A stretch of 5,825 nt of DNA from Pseudomonadota bacterium. Lineage in GTDB: Bacteria > Pseudomonadota > Alphaproteobacteria > Rhodospirillales > Casp-alpha2. The notes under the pieces were generated by a model that ran no database searches, was not told where the DNA came from, and was given only the letters and a program-made list of their open reading frames with translations. Location of the stretch: assembly GCA_027620395.1 (NCBI GenBank), contig JAQBZY010000114.1, positions 1-5,825 on the forward strand, written 5' to 3'. Numbering within the stretch: position 1 is the first letter of the stretch; the number at the start of each line of letters is the position of its first letter. Positions 1-4,922 of this stretch are shown in pieces. A program made the translations under genes and the position numbers.

Positions 1-2
1 GC

Positions 3-287
3 CATCCGGACGCGGCCAACGCCGCCATCAGAGTTGGCCCGCCGGCCGGCGACAAACGATTGGCGCTAGCAACGCATTTCTTCAAGATCGTGGTGACGCG
101 GACGGAAACCGGAAAACCGGCCATTGAGGCGTGGCTGCTCGAACACTCATCCGAATTTGTCGCTGAGCGTGATTTCCGGGAGCGTTTGGAAGCGGCGCGG
201 GTGCCGCTCGAGCGGATCGAGGCGCTATCCGGTTTCGATTTTCTGCCACTGTTAAACGCCCCACCGGAACAGGCTGCGATCCACTGA
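3..287 (+). CDS. DNA/RNA non-specific endonuclease (EndoG/NUC family), C-terminal fragment
   Basis: This reading frame is open from the window edge to the TGA at 285-287, so only the last 94 residues of a longer protein are visible. The end of the protein reads ATHFFKIVV, then a variable stretch, then an R-x-P-L-E-R-I-E-A-L-S-G-F-D-F-L-P-L-L ending. This matches the closing strand and helix of the EndoG/Serratia-nuclease fold, where mitochondrial EndoG has PTHFFKVLI followed by PIESIERASGLLFVPNI. Family members are metal-dependent, sugar-nonspecific nucleases, often exported to the periplasm. The catalytic DRGH motif and any signal peptide lie upstream, outside the window, so activity cannot be judged. 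The residue before THFFK is Ala instead of the common Pro. A TTG at 60 lies in frame, but coding similarity continues upstream of it, so it is not a start. The gene converges on the LysE-type gene with 10 bp between stops. Confidence 0.75.
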   Translation, partial: HPDAANAAIRVGPPAGDKRLALATHFFKIVVTRTETGKPAIEAWLLEHSSEFVAERDFRERLEAARVPLERIEALSGFDFLPLLNAPPEQAAIH

Positions 288-297
288 AATACGGTTC

Positions 298-924
298 CTA
301 ACGTCTCGCCAACGCGAGGCCGATGCCGGTGCCGATCAAGAGTGTGCCGGTGATGCCATGCCGGAGCCGCGCCTTCGCGGCGCCGGCCAGCCAGCCGCGC
401 GCGCGTCCGGCGACCAGTGAGTAGGAGCCGTCGAGCAAGACGGCGAGGACTATGAAGGTAACGCTAAGCATGACGAGTTGTGGTCCGGCCGGGCGATCGG
501 CATCGATGAACTGCGGGAAGAAGGCGACGAAGAAGAACGCTGTTTTCGGGTTGGTGATGGCGACGACGAAGCCGTGCCAGAAGACGCCCTTCGGTTTCTC
601 GTCTGGTGGTGACGTCGTGACGGCTGCGGGTTTGAACACGTGCCGCCACTCCTTGGCGCCGAGATAGGCCAGATAGGCGACACCGGCCCAGCGCACCCAT
701 TCGAAGACATCGGCGGCGTAGGCTAGGACCGTCGTGAGGCCGAGCGCGCCCAGCGTCAGCAACATGGATGTTCCGATGTTGGCGCCGATCACCGTCAACA
801 CGCCGGTCCGGGTGCCATGTTTCAAGGAATTGGCGATCACCAGCGACACGATCGGTCCTGGCATCAATATCAGAATGACGGCGGCGATCAGGAACGGGAC
901 ATAAAGTTCGACCGGCACCGGCAT
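298..924 (-). CDS. LysE/RhtB-family amino-acid exporter
   Basis: This is a small hydrophobic inner-membrane protein of 208 residues, the usual size of LysE/RhtB translocators, which export amino acids or related metabolites by proton antiport. About six hydrophobic segments are visible. The first, after VELYVPFLIAAVILIL, ends in the family signature M-P-G-P. A central segment carries NPKTAFFFVAFFPQFI, the typical N-P-K motif before a transmembrane helix. The last segment is near the C-terminus (GTLLIGTGIGLAL). The substrate cannot be told from sequence. I chose the ATG at 924 because GAGGG lies 4 nt upstream and the family usually starts just before the first helix. In-frame ATGs at 939 and 945 would add 5 or 7 residues, but they lie almost on top of the predicted transcription start. 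The upstream gene on the same strand is the GNAT, separated by a repeat and by this gene's own promoter, so it is probably transcribed independently. Confidence 0.88.
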   Translation of the reverse strand: MPVPVELYVPFLIAAVILILMPGPIVSLVIANSLKHGTRTGVLTVIGANIGTSMLLTLGALGLTTVLAYAADVFEWVRWAGVAYLAYLGAKEWRHVFKPAAVTTSPPDEKPKGVFWHGFVVAITNPKTAFFFVAFFPQFIDADRPAGPQLVMLSVTFIVLAVLLDGSYSLVAGRARGWLAGAAKARLRHGITGTLLIGTGIGLALARR

Positions 925-953
925 CGGACCCTCGCTCATGACCATGCCAGCCG

Positions 954-982
954 ATCAATTCAGCTTTCCCGGCGACTGTCAA
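954..982 (-). promoter_or_regulatory. Predicted sigma70-type promoter of the LysE-family gene
   Basis: On the minus strand a perfect -35 hexamer TTGACA (977-982) is followed by a 17-nt spacer and ATTGAT (954-959), which matches only 3 of 6 -10 consensus positions. The expected transcription start is near 947. That leaves a leader of about 23 nt before the ATG at 924, including the GAGGG Shine-Dalgarno. This is prediction from sequence only. Confidence 0.45.
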
Positions 983-1007
983 CGGCGAGGCCGGGTTGCT
1001 GGTGCCT

Positions 1008-1105
1008 CATCCTTCGAGACGGACCTGCGGTCCTCCTCAGGATGCGGCTCGATTGGGAATTGCCTCCTCATCCTGAGGAGGCGCGTAGCGCCGTCTCGAA
1101 GGATG
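1008..1105. repeat. Palindromic intergenic repeat able to form a cloverleaf
   Basis: The element is a near-symmetrical nested inverted repeat. The outer arms 1008-1020 and 1093-1105 pair perfectly over 13 bp (CATCCTTCGAGAC with GTCTCGAAGGATG). The inner arms 1034-1044 and 1069-1079 pair perfectly over 11 bp (TCCTCAGGATG with CATCCTGAGGA). Between them, each side holds its own 13-nt hairpin with a 5-bp stem and a 3-nt loop: GGACC-TGC-GGTCC at 1021-1033 and GGCGC-GTA-GCGCC at 1080-1092. The apical loop is 1045-1068. From memory, it resembles dispersed palindromic repeats common between genes in Bradyrhizobium-like genomes. It lies downstream of the ccr-mcd-GNAT operon and upstream of the LysE promoter. 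It could stabilise or end the operon transcript, although it has no U-run. No transposase is present, so if mobile it would move in trans. Confidence 0.85.
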
Positions 1106-1125
1106 CGGCGCGGCATTACCGTCGC

Positions 1126-1191
1126 TCAGGTCCGCTTAAGATAGACGTGCATGATCGATTGCGACGCCGTCGTCTCGGGCATCGGAACGCG
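1126..1191 (-). pseudogene. Relic of a GNAT acetyltransferase C-terminus
   Basis: Just beyond the stop of the intact GNAT gene, and shifted in frame relative to it, 21 sense codons end in TGA at 1126-1128. Their last 13 residues are ASQSIMHVYLKRT. The intact GNAT ends ASQSIEYVFTKRL, so seven of 13 positions are identical and others are conservative. The nucleotides GCGTCGCAATCGATC are identical in the two copies. A TAG at 1192-1194 closes the frame upstream and there is no start of its own. I infer a leftover tail from a tandem acetyltransferase duplicate, or the displaced 3' end of an earlier version of the gene. The region is probably not translated. Chance similarity over so short a stretch remains possible, but the shared 15 bp and the matching distance to the stop argue against it. 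Confidence 0.5.
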
Positions 1192-1238
1192 CTAGTTCAG
1201 AGCCTTTTGGTGAACACGTATTCGATCGATTGCGACGC
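1153..1238. repeat. 15-bp direct repeat spanning the GNAT 3' end
   Basis: GATCGATTGCGACGC occurs at 1153-1167 and again at 1224-1238, 71 bp apart in the same orientation. The second copy encodes the ASQSI part of the intact GNAT and the first encodes the same residues in the downstream relic. Weaker similarity continues on both sides at protein level, so this is a remnant of a longer duplication and not a simple insertion-site repeat. Confidence 0.8.
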
Positions 1239-1730
1239 GTCGGCCCGATGCACGGTGCCGCGCTGGCGCACGTAGCCGATCCGTTCATAAAGCCGGTGCG
1301 CGGCGAGAAACCGCGAATCGGTATACAGCATCAGCATGTCAGCCCGCGCGTCAGCTTTCGCCGAGCGCTCGACCAGTTCGCAGAGCGCCCGCCCGACGCC
1401 GCGGCCCCTGGCGCCGGCCGCGACATAGAGCTTGTTCAAGCGGGCGACGCCCGGCGCGTCGGTCGGCGTCAGCGCCACCGTGCCGCAAATTTGGCCGCCG
1501 CATTCGGCGACCCAGAACCGGCCGCCGAGTTCGGCGTAGGCGGTTTTCGGACGGCGCAACGTCGGTTCCTCCTCATCGACCAACAGAACGCAGCCTGCGT
1601 ATTCGCGATAAACATCGTCGATCAATTGGATCACCGCGTTGGCATCTTCGTCCTCGGCCGGTCTGACCACGACATCGGCAATACGGGTGCAGATTTCGGG
1701 GTCTCGAAAGCCGGCGGCGTCGGGCGTCAT
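1197..1730 (-). CDS. GNAT-family N-acetyltransferase
   Basis: This 177-residue protein has the GNAT fold, which transfers an acetyl group from acetyl-CoA to an amine. Visible landmarks are VVVRPAEDEDANAVIQLI near the N-terminus (strand 1 and helix 1), a central FWVAECGGQICGTVAL hairpin, and NKLYVAAGARGRGVGRAL. The last includes the acetyl-CoA pyrophosphate loop R-G-R-G-V-G at about residues 108-113. AAHRLYERIGYV forms the later helix-strand with a Tyr typical of the active site. The acceptor cannot be predicted. I chose the ATG at 1730 because AGAGGA sits 7 nt upstream. A TTG at 1736 is almost on that Shine-Dalgarno and was rejected. The start lies 2 nt after the mcd stop, and its ribosome-binding site is inside the last mcd codons, so translation is probably coupled to mcd. 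Its place as third gene of a ccr-mcd operon hints at a link to CoA-ester metabolism, but that is inference. Confidence 0.88.
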   Translation of the reverse strand: MTPDAAGFRDPEICTRIADVVVRPAEDEDANAVIQLIDDVYREYAGCVLLVDEEEPTLRRPKTAYAELGGRFWVAECGGQICGTVALTPTDAPGVARLNKLYVAAGARGRGVGRALCELVERSAKADARADMLMLYTDSRFLAAHRLYERIGYVRQRGTVHRADASQSIEYVFTKRL

Positions 1731-1732
1731 CG

Positions 1733-3415
1733 TCAATTCCTCTGTGCCAATAGGCCGCGGCCGATGACCTGGGCCTGAATTTCAGCGGCGCCTTCGAAGA
1801 TATTGAGGATCCGGGCGTCGCAAAGCACGCGCGAGATCGGATATTCGAGCGCGTAGCCGTTGCCGCCGTGAATTTGCAAGGCGGCGTCGGCATTCGACCA
1901 GGCGACGCGGGCGGCCAGCAGCTTCGCCATCCCGGCCTCGATGTCGCAGCGGCGGTCGCTATCTTTTTCGCGACCGGCGAAATAAGTGATCTGACGGGCG
2001 ATCATGGTCTCGACCGCCATCCAGGCGAGTTTCCCATGCACCCGCGGAAAGGCGTAGATCGGTTTGCCGAACTGCTTTCTGTCGACGGCGTAGCGGAGAC
2101 CAAGCTCCATTGCGTTTTGGGCGACGCCGATGGCGCGCGCGGCGGTCTGAATGCGGGCCGATTCGAAGGTCGCCATCAGCTGCTTGAAACCTTGGCCTTC
2201 CTCGCCGCCCAGCAATTGCGATACCGGCACTTCCATGCCGTCGAAGCCGAGTTCGTATTCTTTCATGCCGCGGTAACCCAGCACGCCGATCTCGCCGCCG
2301 TTCATGCCCTGCTTCGGAAACGGATCGGCATCGGTGCCGCGCGGTTTCTCGACCAGCAGCATCGAAAGCCCCTTGTAGCCTAGCTGGCCCTGGTCGGTGC
2401 GGACCAACAGCGTCATCATGTCGGTTCTGGCCGCGTGCGTGATCCAGGTCTTGTTGCCGGTGACGCGGTAAACATTACCGTCGCGGACCGCGCGGGTCCT
2501 GAGCGATGCTAGATCGGAGCCGGTGTTGGGCTCGGTGAAGACGGCGGTCGGCAGAATTTCTCCGGATGCGATTTTCGGCAAATAGATCTGCTTCTGTGCC
2601 TCGGTGCCGCCAAGCCGGATCAACTCGGCGGCGATTTCCGAGCGCGTGCCCAACGATCCGACGCCGATGTAGGCGCGGCTCAATTCCTCGGTGACGACGC
2701 ACATCGCCAATTTGCCGAGCCCCAAGCCGCCCCATTGTTCCGGCACCGTCAGCCCGAACACGCCAAGCTCGGCCATCTGTTCGACGATACCGATCGGAAT
2801 CAATTGATCCTTGAGATGCCAGTCGTGCGCATGCGGCTGCACTTGCTCTTCGGCGAAGCGGCGGAACTGGTCGCGGATCAACTGTAACGTCTCGTCGTCG
2901 AGGCCGGCATGACCGAAATCACCATGCTCGATTAGCCCAGCGATTTCCGCGCGCACTTTTTCGGTATTGCCGCTGGCCATGAGGGTCAGGACCGGTTCGG
3001 TTCGGAATGCCGCCAAATCACTTTCCGAAATCCCGAGATCGGCCGGCCTGACAATCTCGACCTGGCTGATCGCGATGCCGCCTTGCAACTGATTGAGGTA
3101 TTCGCCGTAGGCTGCTTGCAGCATCAGCCGCTCGAGTCGGTCGAGCCGGCCTTCCTGATCGAGCCGCCCGGCCCATCCGCGCATCTGGCGCAGACCCTCG
3201 ACATAGGTCGCGAACCAGGAAAGCCCGTGCACGGCGGTTTGCTGGGCATCGATCTTCGCCGGCACGATGCGGCCGCCCTCGATGCCCATGTCGCCGACCG
3301 TGCGCCGAGCGACAGACAGCAACGTCTCGGCCGCCGGCAGCGCGTCGGCGGTAAGGCCGAGGATATCTTCTCTCAACGCGCTGATTGTGCCGGTTCCGGT
3401 CACGTTGGCATCCAT
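1733..3415 (-). CDS. mcd: (2S)-methylsuccinyl-CoA dehydrogenase
   Basis: This FAD-dependent acyl-CoA dehydrogenase oxidises (2S)-methylsuccinyl-CoA to mesaconyl-C1-CoA in the ethylmalonyl-CoA pathway and passes electrons to electron-transfer flavoprotein. At 560 residues it is much longer than ordinary acyl-CoA dehydrogenases (about 380) and fits Mcd, which has an N-terminal extension. The extension covers roughly residues 1-170 (including GLSWFATYVEGLRQM at about 64-78). A helical domain follows from about 175, then the FAD/substrate beta domain with FTEPNTGSDLASLRTRA (293-309) and VTGNKTWITHA (318-328), and the C-terminal helical domain with QIHGGNGY (514-521). Glu541 in NIFEGAAEIQ aligns with the catalytic base of medium-chain acyl-CoA dehydrogenase. 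All expected landmarks are intact. It starts 7 nt after the ccr stop, preceded only by a weak GGAA-type ribosome site, consistent with coupling to ccr. The Mcd call, as opposed to another long dehydrogenase, rests on length plus the neighbours ccr and ecm. Confidence 0.93.
   Translation of the reverse strand: MDANVTGTGTISALREDILGLTADALPAAETLLSVARRTVGDMGIEGGRIVPAKIDAQQTAVHGLSWFATYVEGLRQMRGWAGRLDQEGRLDRLERLMLQAAYGEYLNQLQGGIAISQVEIVRPADLGISESDLAAFRTEPVLTLMASGNTEKVRAEIAGLIEHGDFGHAGLDDETLQLIRDQFRRFAEEQVQPHAHDWHLKDQLIPIGIVEQMAELGVFGLTVPEQWGGLGLGKLAMCVVTEELSRAYIGVGSLGTRSEIAAELIRLGGTEAQKQIYLPKIASGEILPTAVFTEPNTGSDLASLRTRAVRDGNVYRVTGNKTWITHAARTDMMTLLVRTDQGQLGYKGLSMLLVEKPRGTDADPFPKQGMNGGEIGVLGYRGMKEYELGFDGMEVPVSQLLGGEEGQGFKQLMATFESARIQTAARAIGVAQNAMELGLRYAVDRKQFGKPIYAFPRVHGKLAWMAVETMIARQITYFAGREKDSDRRCDIEAGMAKLLAARVAWSNADAALQIHGGNGYALEYPISRVLCDARILNIFEGAAEIQAQVIGRGLLAQRN
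1738..1743 (-). promoter_or_regulatory. Shine-Dalgarno of the GNAT gene, inside the mcd 3' end
   Basis: On the minus strand AGAGGA lies within the final codons of mcd, 7 nt before the ATG at 1730. It decides the start over the in-frame TTG at 1736 and suggests that ribosomes finishing mcd restart on the GNAT gene. Confidence 0.65.
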
Positions 3416-3422
3416 GTTCCGT

Positions 3423-4703
3423 TCAGCCCTCGATGCAGTCCTCGATGGTGCGCCGGCCAGGCAGCTTGGCCTGCACCAGCACCGCCATGTTGCCGGGCTT
3501 GTGCTGGTTGTTCAGCATCTTGACGTGCGCGGCGGGGATGTCTTCCCACGAGAAGACTTCCGACATGCAGGGGTCGATGCGCCGCTCGATGACCAACTGG
3601 TTGGCTTGGCTGGCTTGCATCAGGTTGGCAAAGTGGCTGCCTTGGATGCGTTTCTGACGCATCCACACAAAGCGCGCGTCCATGGTCAGATTGAAACCTG
3701 TCGTGCCGGCACAGAACACCACCATGCCGCCGCGCTTGACGATGTTGCAGCTGACCGGGAACGTCGCCTCGCCTGGGTGCTCGAATACGAAGTCAACGTC
3801 GTTGCCCTTGCCGGTGATGTCCCAGATCGCCTTGCCGAATTTGCGGACTTCCTTCATGTAATCGCCGAAGCCGTCGCCGTTGACCGGCGGTAGTTGGCCC
3901 CAGCAATCGAAGTTCTTGCGATTGATGACGCCCTTGGCGCCGAGCCCGAGCACGAAGCCGCGCTTGTCTTCATCCGAGATCACACCGATGGCGTTGGCGC
4001 CGGCGACCGCGATCAACTGCACCGCCATCGAGCCCAATCCGCCCGACGCACCCCAAACCAGCACGTTTTGACCGGGGCGGAGAATGTGCGGCCGGTGTCC
4101 GAACAGCATCCGGTACGAAGTGGCGAGGGTGAGCATGTAGCAGGCGCTTTCCTCCCACGTCAGATGTTTCGGGCGCACCATGCATTGGCGGTCCTGAACG
4201 CGGCAGAACTGCGCGAACGACCCGTCCGGTGTCTCGTAGCCCCAGATCCGCTGCGAGGTCGAGAACATCGGATCGCCGCCGTTGCATTCCTCGTCGTCGC
4301 CATCATCTTGATTGCAGTGCACGACGACTTCGTCGCCGACCTGGAAGCGTTTCACTTTCGATCCAACCGCCCAGACGATGCCCGACGCATCGGAGCCGGC
4401 GATGTGGTATTCGGCCTTGTGATAATCGAACGGCGAAATCGGGGTGCCGAGTGCAGCCCAGACACCGTTGTAGTTGACGCCCGCGGCCATCACCATGATC
4501 AGGACATCGTGGCTGTCCAATTCCGGAACCGGGACCACTTCGCGCTGCATTGCAACGCTCGGGTCGCCGTGCCGTTCCTTGCGAATCGCCCAGGCGTACA
4601 TATTTTTTGGGATGTGGCCGAGCGGCGGGATATCGCCGACTTCGTACAGATCCTGTTTCGGCAATTCGCGGTGGAATTGAAGGATTCCAGCGGTTTCGGT
4701 CAT
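3423..4703 (-). CDS. ccr: Crotonyl-CoA carboxylase/reductase
   Basis: Ccr catalyses NADPH-dependent reductive carboxylation of crotonyl-CoA with CO2 to (2S)-ethylmalonyl-CoA, the key step of the ethylmalonyl-CoA pathway. The protein is 426 residues, close to the usual ~430, and belongs to the zinc-independent medium-chain dehydrogenase/reductase superfamily. Landmarks are MAAGVNYNGVWAALG (72-86), IWGYETPDGSFAQF (153-166), the NADPH-binding Rossmann motif VWGASGGLGSMAVQL (216-230), FVFEHPGEATF (305-315) and GSHFANLMQA (355-364). By alignment from memory with the Streptomyces/Kitasatospora enzymes, the CO2-pocket residues Asn81, Phe170, Glu171 and His365 correspond to Asn79, Tyr156, Glu157 and His357, so the pocket is intact with one Phe-to-Tyr change. 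I start at the ATG at 4703 because AGAGGGGG lies 4 nt upstream. An in-frame TTG at 4787 would add 28 unlike residues. It is first gene of the ccr-mcd-GNAT operon and diverges from ecm. Confidence 0.96.
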   Translation of the reverse strand: MTETAGILQFHRELPKQDLYEVGDIPPLGHIPKNMYAWAIRKERHGDPSVAMQREVVPVPELDSHDVLIMVMAAGVNYNGVWAALGTPISPFDYHKAEYHIAGSDASGIVWAVGSKVKRFQVGDEVVVHCNQDDGDDEECNGGDPMFSTSQRIWGYETPDGSFAQFCRVQDRQCMVRPKHLTWEESACYMLTLATSYRMLFGHRPHILRPGQNVLVWGASGGLGSMAVQLIAVAGANAIGVISDEDKRGFVLGLGAKGVINRKNFDCWGQLPPVNGDGFGDYMKEVRKFGKAIWDITGKGNDVDFVFEHPGEATFPVSCNIVKRGGMVVFCAGTTGFNLTMDARFVWMRQKRIQGSHFANLMQASQANQLVIERRIDPCMSEVFSWEDIPAAHVKMLNNQHKPGNMAVLVQAKLPGRRTIEDCIEG

Positions 4704-4707
4704 GACG

Positions 4708-4715
4708 CCCCCTCT
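4708..4715 (-). promoter_or_regulatory. Strong Shine-Dalgarno of ccr
   Basis: AGAGGGGG on the minus strand, 4 nt before the ATG at 4703, fixes the ccr start. Together with flanking bases (AAGAGGGGGCG, 4706-4716) it is identical to the leader of ecm on the other strand. Confidence 0.8.
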
Positions 4716-4773
4716 TATATGCCTCACGGAGCCAAGAACGCCTCCCGTCGCCTGGTGCCGCCGCGCCGCTACA

Positions 4774-4790
4774 TTATTGCAACGCAATAA
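4774..4790. promoter_or_regulatory. Perfect palindrome TTATTGC-AAC-GCAATAA, candidate operator
   Basis: The 7-bp arms 4774-4780 and 4784-4790 are exact reverse complements around a 3-nt spacer. The site lies 71 bp upstream of the ccr ATG and 132 bp upstream of the ecm ATG, in the only AT-rich stretch of the window. Size and symmetry fit a homodimeric repressor or activator. Regulators known to act on this pathway elsewhere include the TetR-type CcrR and PhaR in Methylobacterium, but I cannot match this sequence to either. Confidence 0.6.
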
Positions 4791-4908
4791 AAGGCTAGAC
4801 GTTTATGCTTTTCTTCGCAATGCACAAGTTGATACGATCTGGCAATCTTGTCGACGGAAACGGAATTAAATTACCCAAGATCGCCGACGGTTTATCGTTT
4901 TCATACAA

Positions 4909-4916
4909 AGAGGGGG
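4909..4916 (+). promoter_or_regulatory. Strong Shine-Dalgarno of ecm
   Basis: AGAGGGGG lies 6 nt before the ATG at 4923 and fixes the start of ecm. The wider word AAGAGGGGGCG (4908-4918) repeats the ccr leader exactly. Confidence 0.8.
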
Positions 4917-4922
4917 CGAAAA

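Larger units (their letters stand above)
4704..4922. promoter_or_regulatory. Divergent control region between ccr and ecm
   Basis: This 219-bp stretch must hold the promoters of both divergent transcription units. The part from about 4771 to 4910 is clearly more AT-rich than the genes. It contains a perfect 17-bp palindrome (4774-4790), further GCAAT words at 4817 and 4842, and the two Shine-Dalgarno leaders at its ends. I found no convincing -35/-10 pair for either gene. TACGAT at 4833-4838 is a possible -10 for ecm but has only a poor -35 upstream. Weak core promoters of this kind fit activator-dependent genes, but this is inference. No believable ORF lies here. Confidence 0.7.

Noticed and set aside
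60..287. A separate 75-residue protein starting at the TTG at 60
   Set aside because: The frame stays open to the window edge and the sequence is the end of an EndoG-type nuclease, so it is a fragment of a longer gene.
1063..1081. CCTCCTCA-TCC-TGAGGAGG hairpin as an intrinsic terminator
   Set aside because: It is part of the larger cloverleaf repeat and no T-run follows it on either strand.
1008..1238. Possible CRISPR array
   Set aside because: The repeats here are a single inverted element and one 15-bp direct repeat, with no regular repeat-spacer units.
1731..1736. TTG at 1736 as the GNAT start, overlapping the mcd stop
   Set aside because: It sits almost against the AGAGGA ribosome site. 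The ATG at 1730 has normal spacing.
1868..2383. Open frames on the plus strand opposite mcd
   Set aside because: They are antisense to a complete, conserved dehydrogenase and show no protein family signal.
4704..4787. Upstream extension of ccr by 28 codons from a TTG at 4787
   Set aside because: The added residues do not resemble Ccr, would include part of the palindrome region, and the strong AGAGGGGG site serves the ATG at 4703.
3894..4790. Long open frame on the plus strand opposite ccr (298 codons)
   Set aside because: It is antisense to the well-supported ccr, has low-complexity Arg/His/Ala-rich composition and no family features. It arises from GC-rich third positions.
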